In this document: one piece after another, positions 6,149 to 15,007 of the stretch
Layout of the letters: each line of letters begins with the position of its first letter
Numbering within the stretch: the stretch's first letter is position 1
Source: an uncultured Prevotella sp.
Lineage (GTDB): Bacteria; Bacteroidota; Bacteroidia; Bacteroidales; Bacteroidaceae
Assembly: GCA_900557255.1 (NCBI GenBank)
Contig: USSA01000064.1
Coordinates: forward strand, 1 to 15,052
Length of the DNA: 15,052 nucleotides
Reading direction: 5' to 3'
Notes under the pieces: generated by a model
Seen by the model: only the letters and a program-made list of their open reading frames with translations
Databases searched by the model: none
Told to the model about the DNA's origin: nothing
Position numbers and translations under genes: made by a program

Positions 6149-7200
6149 TGAAGATACAGACTCGTACCCTTACATGGGGCACTTTCTTATCTTGGTTGTT
6201 GCTGCCACTGAGCCTGACCCTCGTGTCATGTTCCTGGTGGCACGACGACCAGGAAGGGTGTGAGGCTACCAGGCGTGTTCGTTTTGTTTACGATATGAAC
6301 ATGCTCTATGCCGATGCTTTTGCTCATGAGGTGAAAACCGTCACGCTTCATGCCTTTGATTCGGAGGGAAAACTGGTCTATTCCAAGACTGCTCCAACTT
6401 CAGAGATTCTATCCGAAGAGGGAATGAATGTGGATGATATGCCATCAGGGGTATATGATCTTCAGGTTTGGGCTGAAGGTGAAGAACGCCATTCCAATTC
6501 CTATATATATAAAGGTGAAGATGGAAAGGAGAGCTGGGGGAAGGCCAGCATGGGAGATTTCCAGGTTCTCGTGAATCGAGATGATAACCATCAGGTAAAC
6601 CACGACCTTACTCCGCTGTTTCATGGCATCCTGCGAAATGCCGACCTCACTGCTGTTTTTGGCGAAACCAAAACAGTAACCGTCAGACTCACCAAGGATA
6701 CCAACCATTTCAAGATCATATTGCAGCATCTTTCTGGAAAGAGCCTGAGGGCAGAAGATTTCGATTTTGTCATTACGGATAACAATGGTTATCTGGATTA
6801 CGACAACAGTCTCCTGCCGGATGACGAACTTGCCTATTCAGCATGGAGCAAGTATGAAGGCTTGGCTGGTGTGAACGGCGATACGGGCGAGCAGACCTCT
6901 GTCTCTGCAGCATTGGCAGAGTTGACCACCTGCCGACTCGTGAAAGGCCATCAGATGCGCCTGCATGTATATGAGCATTCCACAGGCAGAAGCATCATCA
7001 ATATCCCGCTGATAGATTATGCCTTGCTGGTAAAGGGAAATTATCAGAGCAGGATGGACGATCAGGAATATCTTGACCGCCAGGATTCATACAGTCTCGT
7101 ATTCTTCCTCGACGGGAAGGCTAACTGGCTGGCTACAACCATCTATATCAATTCGTGGCGGGTGGTATTGAGTAATTCCGATTTCGGACCTTCAAAATGA
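6148..7200 (+). CDS. mfa2: FimB/Mfa2-type fimbrial anchor lipoprotein
   Basis: This 350-residue lipoprotein has a signal peptide with lipobox LVSC (Cys28), followed by SWWHDDQE, an acidic outer-surface sorting stretch. The N-terminal domain starts with RRVRFVYDMNMLYADAF, then EVKTVTLHAFDSEGKLVYS and GVYDLQVWAEG, a pattern I recognise from FimB/Mfa2 proteins. A second beta-rich domain ends in IYINSWRVV (Trp337), close to the end of the major subunit. In P. gingivalis, Mfa2 and FimB sit in the outer membrane, attach the fimbria base to the cell and limit its length. Unlike the fimbrillins of this operon it has no [S/T]-R-A maturation site; ATRRVR at 40-45 is part of the first strand. That fits an anchor that keeps its lipid and does not donate upward. 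The start overlaps the mfa1 stop by one base, indicating translational coupling. Confidence 0.9.
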   Translation: MKIQTRTLTWGTFLSWLLLPLSLTLVSCSWWHDDQEGCEATRRVRFVYDMNMLYADAFAHEVKTVTLHAFDSEGKLVYSKTAPTSEILSEEGMNVDDMPSGVYDLQVWAEGEERHSNSYIYKGEDGKESWGKASMGDFQVLVNRDDNHQVNHDLTPLFHGILRNADLTAVFGETKTVTVRLTKDTNHFKIILQHLSGKSLRAEDFDFVITDNNGYLDYDNSLLPDDELAYSAWSKYEGLAGVNGDTGEQTSVSAALAELTTCRLVKGHQMRLHVYEHSTGRSIINIPLIDYALLVKGNYQSRMDDQEYLDRQDSYSLVFFLDGKANWLATTIYINSWRVVLSNSDFGPSK

Positions 7201-8228
7201 TGAATATCAATAAGATCTTTCAATATCTGCTTGCCCTGGCAGGTGTAATTACCTGCATGGCATGCAGCGATTCTGCCGACCGTGTGTCGGATGACGGCTA
7301 TGTAAGGGTGGTATTCCAGCTATATATGCCATCCTCTACGGTGGTGACCCGTGCAGGGGAAAGCGATTGGGAATATGCCATCGACAAAAGCCGATTGCAT
7401 GTGGTTTTCTATAGTCAGGATGGCCGTGCCATCGGCGGGGTGGAGCATCTGGTGCTTCTGCCTACCCAGAAGGAGAATGAATATCAGGTTACCGGATCCA
7501 TCAAGCTGGATAAGTTGCAGATGACTAACAGCGGCTTTTCTGGAAAGGTGATGGTTTATGCCAACATCAATGACGTGGACGAGCAGGCCGATTTCTCGGA
7601 AGATACTCTGAACCGCCTGACCTTCACCTATCAGCCTACCACGCCCCATTTCATTCCGATGTGGGGTGTGAAGCAGCTTGAAAACATTCCTTTCGAGGCA
7701 GGAAAGCAGTATGACATCAAGACCATCAATCTGCTCCGTGCAGAAGCCAAGATTCATGTTTCGCTTCGCCAGGATATGATAGATGGGGGTTATACGCTCA
7801 CGCAGGTAAAACTCCTGGGGCATCAGCAGCAGGGCTATTGTCTGCCGCCGTTTGCCAGTGTTTCCCATTTGGAAGATGCCAACCGGCTTTCTGATGCGGA
7901 TATGGGGCATTTTCATGAAGCCGCTCCTTCGCTGGAACCTGTTGATATGTTGCAGGGGGATGTCTATGTTCCTGAATATCGGAATAGCGGAGAGGGGACG
8001 CCTGCCGTCATCAGGTTGCGGCTTAGAGACCGGTTTGGAAAGGAATCAGATTATCAGCTCAAGTTTGTGGATTATGATGCCAGTGGAGCTCCAACCTCCC
8101 AGGCAGTAGATATCCTCAGAAATCATTACTATCAGTTTCAGTTATATAAAGGCGACAATGATATCCTGCATGTTAATTTGAATGTGCGAAAGTGGTATTA
8201 CACTGAGCACGACCATATTATTATGTAA
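7197..8228 (+). CDS. Minor fimbrillin-like lipoprotein (Mfa3 position)
   Basis: The 343-residue protein starts at ATG 7197, overlapping the preceding stop by four bases (ATGA); an alternative ATG is at 7200. Its lipoprotein signal has lipobox CMAC (Cys23), followed by SDSAD. VVTRAGESDW puts Arg52 at a probable trypsin-like maturation site. Then come SRLHVVFYSQDG, the first strand of a fimbrillin N-terminal domain, GKVMVYANIND, a central RAEAKIHVSL strand, and a C-terminal LRNHYYQFQLYKG with final strand LNVNVRKW-like (VNLNVRKWYY, Trp333). This layout matches FimA-superfamily accessory subunits. By position it corresponds to mfa3 of P. gingivalis, which encodes a minor subunit near the fimbrial tip needed to incorporate other tip proteins. 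The equivalence is by synteny and fold pattern, not by close sequence recognition. A 33-bp gap without a clear terminator or promoter follows. Confidence 0.82.
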   Translation: MMNINKIFQYLLALAGVITCMACSDSADRVSDDGYVRVVFQLYMPSSTVVTRAGESDWEYAIDKSRLHVVFYSQDGRAIGGVEHLVLLPTQKENEYQVTGSIKLDKLQMTNSGFSGKVMVYANINDVDEQADFSEDTLNRLTFTYQPTTPHFIPMWGVKQLENIPFEAGKQYDIKTINLLRAEAKIHVSLRQDMIDGGYTLTQVKLLGHQQQGYCLPPFASVSHLEDANRLSDADMGHFHEAAPSLEPVDMLQGDVYVPEYRNSGEGTPAVIRLRLRDRFGKESDYQLKFVDYDASGAPTSQAVDILRNHYYQFQLYKGDNDILHVNLNVRKWYYTEHDHIIM

Positions 8229-8261
8229 GAAATATCGTCTTAAGTGTTATAATGTAAATTC

Positions 8262-9674
8262 ATGAAGAAATTATTATCATATATTTGTTGGGTACTTGCC
8301 GTCTTCTGTTTGATGGGATGCGGTTCCGATGGCGGTGCGGAAATGATTCCGGAACTGCCTGCGGCTGAATGCGTTTCCGTGAAACTGCAGTTGGGCGTTT
8401 CTGAAAGCAGGGAGGCTACCCGAGCGGGATATAGTGATAGCTTGAATTCTTCGGGAGAATGGATGAAAAACTGGTTTGTGGTAATCGCCAGCAACCATCA
8501 GATAGACACTATCATCACCAATCATCCTTATGGTTCGGGCGAACAGGAACGTGCCTTGGACGATTGCTGGGTGAGACTGAAGCCGGGCAAGCATGTGTTC
8601 TATTCCTTTGCCAATATCCAGCCTTCAGAATTAGGCTTGGAGGGAAAGAAAAAGGGAGATGAATTGCCGGATGACTTTGAACAGTATAAGTATCATGTAG
8701 AGATACCGAAACTCGCTTTTGCCGACCACTGGACTGACTTCGGGGATGATTCCCAATCGTTTTTCAAAAATGGCATTCCTATGAGCAACCGCCAGGAGAT
8801 AGATATCGATAACAATACCCGATCCATCAACCTGGAAGTAATCAGAATGGTGGCGAAAGTGGAGCTTAGCATCACCAATACCTCCAGTCATCCCATTACC
8901 ATCAAGAAAGTGGTTCTCTCCGATCAGACTCCCAATTCTATGGAGAACCTGATGCTTTTCCCTGCTGCTGATGAGGTTGATAACCAGGGAGTAGCCCATG
9001 TGGGTAAACCGAACCTCTGTACGCAGCAGAAGCAGGTGGTTACCTACGAGGGACTGAACAACGGGGAAGGCTATACCGTGAGTGCCCATGGCGGCAAGCA
9101 GTATATCCGCTTCTATGTGAACGAAAGTGAGGCCACTGACGAGAATAAATATTTCGTACTCCAGTTGCATACGGATGATGGCAACGGAGGGGAACTGACC
9201 CGCCGCTATGCGATGCTCAACTGGCGACAGATGTGCCGCAACGATTTCCGCCTGATTCCCATCCAGTTGGACGATTATGCCATCGAGTGGCAGGTAAAGG
9301 CGTTTTCTCCTATCGGCGTGCTGCCGCAGGTAGAAGAGGATAACAACAATCTCACGGTTACCTTCGGCTATTACGGCGAGTTCCATATCATCCCGAAAAT
9401 CAGGAAGATAAGCAACCAGCAGCTGGTAGATTCCTGGAACATCAGCAACCAGCAGTTTACGGAAGTGGTTTCCACGCCAGCCGGCGATGCAGGAACCTGC
9501 ATCTTTGATGCCAAACCTTATTGGAATGAGGCAGCCAAGCGTATTGAAGGCGAGATGGGCAACCGGTCGGGCACCTCAGTCTATCAGCTGAGAATGACGC
9601 TGGATGTGAATGGCGACAGGCTGACTCTGTTACGTAAAGTGAGATTTGTGATGAATTCGGTTAATTTAAAATAG
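8262..9674 (+). CDS. Minor fimbrillin-like lipoprotein with extra C-terminal domain (Mfa4 position)
   Basis: This 470-residue lipoprotein has a signal peptide ending LMGC (Cys20). EATRAGYSD at 51-59 provides Arg54 as a likely protease maturation site. The body (about 60-350) reads as two fimbrillin-type beta domains. The first includes NWFVVIASNHQIDTII and HVFYSFANI, a linking strand is VIRMVAKVELSITN, and the second ends at RNDFRLIPIQLDDYAIEWQV with FSPIG after it. Where other subunits of this operon stop, it continues for about 120 residues (350-470) with a further beta-rich segment that I do not recognise. That segment contains a doubled ISNQQ motif 11 codons apart. The position just before the giant secreted protein suggests a tip or adaptor subunit, by analogy to mfa4 or fimD/fimE. 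That function is inferred. Only one base separates its stop from the next start. Confidence 0.78.
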   Translation: MKKLLSYICWVLAVFCLMGCGSDGGAEMIPELPAAECVSVKLQLGVSESREATRAGYSDSLNSSGEWMKNWFVVIASNHQIDTIITNHPYGSGEQERALDDCWVRLKPGKHVFYSFANIQPSELGLEGKKKGDELPDDFEQYKYHVEIPKLAFADHWTDFGDDSQSFFKNGIPMSNRQEIDIDNNTRSINLEVIRMVAKVELSITNTSSHPITIKKVVLSDQTPNSMENLMLFPAADEVDNQGVAHVGKPNLCTQQKQVVTYEGLNNGEGYTVSAHGGKQYIRFYVNESEATDENKYFVLQLHTDDGNGGELTRRYAMLNWRQMCRNDFRLIPIQLDDYAIEWQVKAFSPIGVLPQVEEDNNNLTVTFGYYGEFHIIPKIRKISNQQLVDSWNISNQQFTEVVSTPAGDAGTCIFDAKPYWNEAAKRIEGEMGNRSGTSVYQLRMTLDVNGDRLTLLRKVRFVMNSVNLK

Positions 9675-9675
9675 A

Positions 9676-12600
9676 ATGAAAGGAAACGGTTTATTTTCAA
9701 AATATATCTTGTTCATCCTGGGCATCATCTCTTTGATGCCTGGGATGGCTTATTCCCAGACCTTTAAGCATTATCAGGGCATCGCCAATAAAGCTGGCGA
9801 TTACGAGGTGATAGATGCCGCCTATGACTGTCTCCGACAGAAAACGCATGTGTATGATTATTATATTGCCCTGCCTAGCGGCGGTAGCAAGGATTTGTCT
9901 TTGCCATTTTCCGACTATTCTGGCAATGGTGCAGATTTGGAACCTAGAGGATATTTCAGATGGTATAATTACGATACAGATAAGGCTTCTGCTCAGCTGA
10001 AGGCTTATTCTGCCAGCACCCTGCTGCAGCGCATGAAAGATACTCATGGAATAGATAAAGGTTTGATAGCCTATAATCTTTCATCCAGGCCAAATCGTAA
10101 TTTGGTGGGTGCCGTTTATACACGTCCTGCAGATGCTTCCTGGAGCGGTGAGACCATCGCCTGCGATGTGAGCCGATACGTGGATGGCTGCAACGGAACA
10201 AGCTTCGAGCATGAGCCAACTCTTTCTATCCGATATATCTTCCATATCATGCCGGCAGAAAAGATGGCGGATGATATCAAGCTGAAACTCCTGGAAACGG
10301 GAAGAGACAGAGATTACACTTATGAAGATGGAAAGGGCGTTTCGGCGGGATTGAAAGACGGAGGCGCCTCTATGACACTCCGCCTCAACCAGAATGATGT
10401 GACCAACTATTATTTCCATCCAATGAATAATATCAATACGCATCATGTCTTTGCAGAGGATGAGAAGTATAAAATTAAGGAATCTGATTTCAGTACTGAG
10501 GTTGTTCAGGCAACTCAAGTGCAGTGGCGTGTTTATAATTCCGATAAAACCCAGTTTGTCTGGTGGACTCATAAAGGAGGTAGTTTTGCGCCCCGTTTCT
10601 TTGATTTGAGCTTGAATATACTGAATAATACGGGCACTAATGCATGGCGTGACCTGAATGGTAGAGGAGTCAGCAGCAAGCAGACCTTTAAGTATGGCGA
10701 CCGTATCTATGTGGTGGCAATAGCCATTTCCGGCAGCGGACAGATGTGCCCTATCGCCAATTTCACCTGCCAGCTATTCAACCAGTATCCAATGACTGCG
10801 GACGAACTGAAGACGTCTGGTCAGAATACCCGCTTGAATTCCTATCTGGAAGATCATTATCGCCCTGTTAACATCGTTTCTTTTGATGATGCAGATGAAG
10901 AGCAGACTCTCCTGGCTCCTACAAGCCCGGATGATAATCAGGACCGCCTGCCTTCTAAATGGAGCAAGCGAAGCTATGGCTTTGTCTATCGTGAATTGAT
11001 GAATTCCGCTCCGGCAGGCAATATGTATGTAAATCCCAAGCATTCACCGCTGCATGGAGAATATGGACTCTATAAGTCGGCAAATATAAGGGGAAAGTCA
11101 GGATGGGGAAACTCTGGTACAGATAGCTATCTGTGGTGGCCTACTGCCCAGCTCTACGACCGCACTTACGAAAATACGAATGGTACGCAATATGGTCATT
11201 TTCTCTATATAGATGCCGCTGATGAGAGCCGGCAGATTGCCGAAGCTGATTTCAAGGCCGACCTCTGTGTGGGTTCGCAGGTGATTTTCAGTGCTGCCAT
11301 TGCCGATATGACAATCGGTGCAGAGCGCCCGCAGCTGATGTTCAAGCTCTATGGCGTGAATTACGATGAGAACAACCAGGAAACGGAGCGCAGGCTGCTC
11401 CACTCGTTCTCTTCCGGCAATTTCTCGGGCAATCGCCAGGGGGGTGATGGCTACAATGTTGGCAAATGGTATCAGGTTTACGGAAAGATGGTGCTGCAGA
11501 AGGAGAGCGGCGTGAATAACTTCACCGACTTCAAACTGGTGGTGGATAACATGTGCAAATCTACCGATGGTGCCGACTATGCCTTCGATGATCTCCGCAT
11601 CTACACCAAAGCATCCAAGGTGGATATCATCCAGAGCTCGCCTATCTGTCCTGGCAAGAATACTGCAAAGGATGCTTCTCTTTCCACCACCATCCTCCTA
11701 AAATTGAGGGCTTTGCAGGAAACCATGGCGGCGCTTGCCGACAATACAGAAAAGAAACTCTATTTCCGCTTCGTGGATGCCGAGGGTAATCCGGCAGAGA
11801 ACGTGAACTATGGAACGACAGAAAATCCTAACTACCAGTGGGGAACCACCACTATATATAATTATGTGGATGAAACCAAAACGGTGGATGGAAAGCCGAT
11901 GTACGAGAAAATCAACGACGAGTGGAACGTGGTGCTTGCCAACAGATACTTCAATCTGCAGTCGAACCAGACTTACTATGTAAGTTTTGCCTTTGATGAG
12001 GAAGGGATAACGGATAAGACCCAGCTTAAGTGGGGAAAGCCTTCGGATGTGTGCTCACTCTATAGCACCAACTTCCAGATGGTGCAGCAGAAGGTGCTGG
12101 TTACCGATGCCAACGGAAGCATCACCACCACCGTCACCATTCCTTGCGATGACAACGCTACCCCGGAATATAACATCAAGGCGCAGTTGCAGACCGTAGA
12201 CCAGAATAATGGAGGTAGTATCCAGCTGAATGGTGTGCTCTACAATTGGTATGTAGACGATGCCACGACGCCGATACTGCAAAACAGCGCCGAGTTCAAG
12301 AACGTGCCGCTGGGTGTGGGCGTTCATACCATCCGTGTGATTCCTGCCACCAGTTCTTCTACCATCACCCAGGGTGGAGTAGATTATCAGATCTGTCTCG
12401 ATGAGATGTCGTTCAAGCTTCGTGTCGTGAAGAACGGACCGCAGTTGAATCTGGGTCTTCCCGACGTGGCATATCCTAATAATTATGCCCGCACGGTGCG
12501 CATCGGATTGCCTCAGGTGGCTCTGCTGGCAGAGCAGGAAGCCAAGGGCAAGGGCGGATATATTAGTGTGCCTATCAGCGGCGAGAACCTGGTGGCGGCT

Positions 12601-14940
12601 AATTCCACCCGTCTCTATTTCGTGAAGGCTGGCGGAAAAGATCAGCTGGATCCTTCGCAGTATACCAACGTGATGTATCTTTCGGATACCAACGACCCTG
12701 CCTATAATAACAGGATAAGGGAGAGCCTGACGCTGGCTACGCTTCAGGATAATTATATCATGAGTAAATCCAGCCAGCTGAAGCTGAAGTTTACGCCGCA
12801 GGCGGGGGATGCATCTTCTGCGTCAAAGAATGTGCAGTTGCATGAGGGATATTGGTACGAAGGCGTATTGATATTCCGTGAGGATGGCTCCCAGGGAACC
12901 ACGGTACTCTGCTCGGGCGAGGTATACATCCGCTTTGCGGTGGTACCGGAATACGCTACCTGGAATCCTACTGCCAACAGCAGGATGAGTGCGGCATGGA
13001 ACAATGATGAAAACTGGCGCCGCTCTGGCCATGGCGAGCTCTATAAGGGGGCTGATGAATATGCTGATTACAGCAGCGGCGGATACGTGCCGATGAAGTT
13101 TACCAAGGTAACGATTCCAGATTTGAGCGGACTGTATTTCCCTTCCCTGGGCTATATCGCCTATCAGAAATCCACGGGCATCGCCACCCGTCTGAGCAAT
13201 GCCAAGGGCGATGCGGCAACGGCGAATATCCAGTATGACATGCTTGCCCGGTGGGATGCCAATACCGAAAGCCACGGGTTGAATGCCGAAGGCAATCTGG
13301 AGTGTGAACCGTTCTATGGCAACACCTGCGACCAGATTTACTTCAAGCCAGGAGGCGAACTGCTCAACCAGTGCTATCTCATCTACAACAAGGCGTGGGT
13401 GGAGAAGCAGATGAAGCCAAACATCTGGTATGCGCTCACTTCGCCTTTGCTGGATACCTATGCGGGCGACATCTATGTGCCGGCAGCATCGGGGATACAG
13501 GAGTCGGAGGCATTCAAGCCAATCACGTTCTCCACTTCGGTAAACAATCGCATTACCAGTCCTGTTTATCAGCGAAGCTGGGATGATGCTTCTGCCGAGG
13601 AAGTAACCTTGGGCGGCAGCTACGATGCCTACGACTATGCAGGCACCGGCATTACATTCGAGAATCAGAAACTCAATGCGCTTTCAGCCCACTGGAGCCA
13701 CGTATATAATAAGGTGGACAGGAAATATAAGCCGCTGGAGGGCGTGGCTATCAGGATGGGAGATAAATATATGGTGGGTGCATCCGAAGTGTTGCTCCGA
13801 TTGCCGAAGGCAGATACGCAATACGCCTATGTCTCGGCTTCTCAGCAGCAGAGTTCGCTTTCGGTAAATGTGGATAAGCAGAATGCCCATCGCCTGGTAG
13901 TGAATGCCGATGCTCAGGAGAATGCTTTGGGCAAGATGAGTTATTCGCTGGTACAGTTGCAGGATGGCAACAATTATTATCTGGTGGGCAATCCTTATAT
14001 GGCTACGCTCAGCATGTACAAGTTCCTGAAGGCGAATCCGTCGATCTCTTCCAGCTTCTATGTTTACGAGGATGGCGTGCTGAGGCTTTATGATAAGCTC
14101 GATATGTCGACCACCACGTATGAGTCGAAGAACGATGTGAAGATTTCGCCGATGCAGTCGTTCTTTGTCCGTCTGAAGGATGGAGAGAGTGCATCGCAGC
14201 TCAACTTCACTTCTGCGATGACGGTAGATAGAGAAGTGTTTGGCGGTGTGAAGACGACATCGGATGAGGAGCAGAATCTCACGACGCTTACCCTTACGGC
14301 TGCTGCATCGGGTTATCGCAGCCGTTCGAAGATTGTGATTGATTCCGCTGCCTCTGAGAATTATGATGAGACTGAAGATGGCCAGCTGCTCTATGATGCC
14401 CAACTCCAGGATGTACCGGTGGTCTATACGGTGGCTGGTGATGAGGCTGTGGCGCTGAATACCTTGCCGGATGTAGATTGGCTGCCACTGGGCGTGGTAG
14501 GCAAATCCTCTTCTGTTAGATTGAAAATTGATGGCATCTCTCGTCTTTCTTCTCCTCTCTATCTCTACGATGCTGCCACCCGGAAGTATCAGGAGATAAA
14601 GGATGGCGAGGAAGTGAAGGTAATGGCGAACGAGCACGGCAGATACTTTCTTACCCAGACTCGCGGTACCACGGGCATCGAAGATGCCGAGGTGGGCGAG
14701 AGTGACGTGAAGATCTATTCTCCAGCCCGGGGATTGATCGCCGTATCCAAGGTTGGGGGACCTCTATTAAATAAGGTGGAGGTTTACACCCTCGATGGAA
14801 AACTGGTGGCAGCGAAAAAGGCTGCAGGTGCTGTTTCTGTCAGCATCCCGGTTTCCTCTTCGTCCCAGACTGTCTACATTATCAGAGTATCCTTGATGGA
14901 TACGCAGACTGTAATAACAAAAAAGCTTTCTCTCCGTTGA
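9676..14940 (+). CDS. Giant secreted T9SS-type surface protein, putative fimbrial tip adhesin (Mfa5 position)
   Basis: This 1754-residue protein has a Sec signal peptide (hydrophobic core 8-20, likely cut after MAYS, residue 27) but no lipobox, unlike the four lipoproteins before it. The order along it is: an N-terminal region with GYFRWYNYDTDKAS (about 92-105); a jelly-roll-like segment ending YAFDDLRIY (635-643), like the ALDDI motif of Bacteroidota adhesion domains; Ig-like stretches (about 800-950); an AWNNDENW motif (1107-1114) leading to VTIPDL; and LVGNPYMATL (1436-1445), like the GNPY motif of large T9SS cargo. It ends in about 88 residues (1667-1754) with VKIYSP, VEVYTLDGKLV and VYIIRV, fitting a type A T9SS sorting domain. 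In the mfa operon this slot holds Mfa5, a T9SS-exported protein with a von Willebrand A domain. I see no convincing such domain here. An adhesin role is inferred. Confidence 0.85.
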   Translation: MKGNGLFSKYILFILGIISLMPGMAYSQTFKHYQGIANKAGDYEVIDAAYDCLRQKTHVYDYYIALPSGGSKDLSLPFSDYSGNGADLEPRGYFRWYNYDTDKASAQLKAYSASTLLQRMKDTHGIDKGLIAYNLSSRPNRNLVGAVYTRPADASWSGETIACDVSRYVDGCNGTSFEHEPTLSIRYIFHIMPAEKMADDIKLKLLETGRDRDYTYEDGKGVSAGLKDGGASMTLRLNQNDVTNYYFHPMNNINTHHVFAEDEKYKIKESDFSTEVVQATQVQWRVYNSDKTQFVWWTHKGGSFAPRFFDLSLNILNNTGTNAWRDLNGRGVSSKQTFKYGDRIYVVAIAISGSGQMCPIANFTCQLFNQYPMTADELKTSGQNTRLNSYLEDHYRPVNIVSFDDADEEQTLLAPTSPDDNQDRLPSKWSKRSYGFVYRELMNSAPAGNMYVNPKHSPLHGEYGLYKSANIRGKSGWGNSGTDSYLWWPTAQLYDRTYENTNGTQYGHFLYIDAADESRQIAEADFKADLCVGSQVIFSAAIADMTIGAERPQLMFKLYGVNYDENNQETERRLLHSFSSGNFSGNRQGGDGYNVGKWYQVYGKMVLQKESGVNNFTDFKLVVDNMCKSTDGADYAFDDLRIYTKASKVDIIQSSPICPGKNTAKDASLSTTILLKLRALQETMAALADNTEKKLYFRFVDAEGNPAENVNYGTTENPNYQWGTTTIYNYVDETKTVDGKPMYEKINDEWNVVLANRYFNLQSNQTYYVSFAFDEEGITDKTQLKWGKPSDVCSLYSTNFQMVQQKVLVTDANGSITTTVTIPCDDNATPEYNIKAQLQTVDQNNGGSIQLNGVLYNWYVDDATTPILQNSAEFKNVPLGVGVHTIRVIPATSSSTITQGGVDYQICLDEMSFKLRVVKNGPQLNLGLPDVAYPNNYARTVRIGLPQVALLAEQEAKGKGGYISVPISGENLVAANSTRLYFVKAGGKDQLDPSQYTNVMYLSDTNDPAYNNRIRESLTLATLQDNYIMSKSSQLKLKFTPQAGDASSASKNVQLHEGYWYEGVLIFREDGSQGTTVLCSGEVYIRFAVVPEYATWNPTANSRMSAAWNNDENWRRSGHGELYKGADEYADYSSGGYVPMKFTKVTIPDLSGLYFPSLGYIAYQKSTGIATRLSNAKGDAATANIQYDMLARWDANTESHGLNAEGNLECEPFYGNTCDQIYFKPGGELLNQCYLIYNKAWVEKQMKPNIWYALTSPLLDTYAGDIYVPAASGIQESEAFKPITFSTSVNNRITSPVYQRSWDDASAEEVTLGGSYDAYDYAGTGITFENQKLNALSAHWSHVYNKVDRKYKPLEGVAIRMGDKYMVGASEVLLRLPKADTQYAYVSASQQQSSLSVNVDKQNAHRLVVNADAQENALGKMSYSLVQLQDGNNYYLVGNPYMATLSMYKFLKANPSISSSFYVYEDGVLRLYDKLDMSTTTYESKNDVKISPMQSFFVRLKDGESASQLNFTSAMTVDREVFGGVKTTSDEEQNLTTLTLTAAASGYRSRSKIVIDSAASENYDETEDGQLLYDAQLQDVPVVYTVAGDEAVALNTLPDVDWLPLGVVGKSSSVRLKIDGISRLSSPLYLYDAATRKYQEIKDGEEVKVMANEHGRYFLTQTRGTTGIEDAEVGESDVKIYSPARGLIAVSKVGGPLLNKVEVYTLDGKLVAAKKAAGAVSVSIPVSSSSQTVYIIRVSLMDTQTVITKKLSLR

Positions 14941-14954
14941 GAGAAAGCTTTTTT
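14919..14954. terminator. Bidirectional intrinsic terminator overlapping the adhesin stop
   Basis: Sixteen bases at 14919-14934 (an A run, GCTTTCTCTC) pair perfectly with 14939-14954 (GAGAGAAAGC, a T run) around a four-base loop. The T run 14949-14954 serves the + strand. The A run 14919-14924 gives an equivalent U tract to minus-strand transcripts, so the site can stop both directions. The left arm encodes the last residues of the adhesin, and the TGA at 14938-14940 lies at the loop edge. Confidence 0.9.
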
Positions 14955-14967
14955 GTGTTAAACTGAG

Positions 14968-15007
14968 AAAAAAGAAAAATCCCATCGTTCGCAAGAGCGA
15001 TGGGATT
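14968..15007 (-). terminator. Leftward intrinsic terminator for a gene beyond the right edge
   Basis: 14978-14990 (AATCCCATCGTTC) pairs with 14995-15007 (GAGCGATGGGATT) as a 13-bp stem with one G-U, closed by a GCAA (GNRA) tetraloop. The tract to its left, 14968-14979, is almost all A, so a minus-strand transcript would end in a U run. On the + strand the stem is followed by CTGTTCTG, not T. This implies a minus-strand gene ending just to the right. Reading the minus strand from the edge, two frames reach TAA at 15042-15044 or 15046-15048, either of which could be its stop. Confidence 0.8.

Noticed and set aside
11671..11685. DASLS at residues 666-670 of the giant protein as a vWA metal site (DxSxS)
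   Set aside because: The preceding hydrophobic strand and the later Thr and Asp of the metal site are not evident. The region follows a jelly-roll segment, so it is a chance match.
13684..14637. Long minus-strand open frame (317 codons) opposite the adhesin gene
   Set aside because: Same reasoning: rich in Ile, Arg and His, low-complexity translation, and no separate promoter or context.
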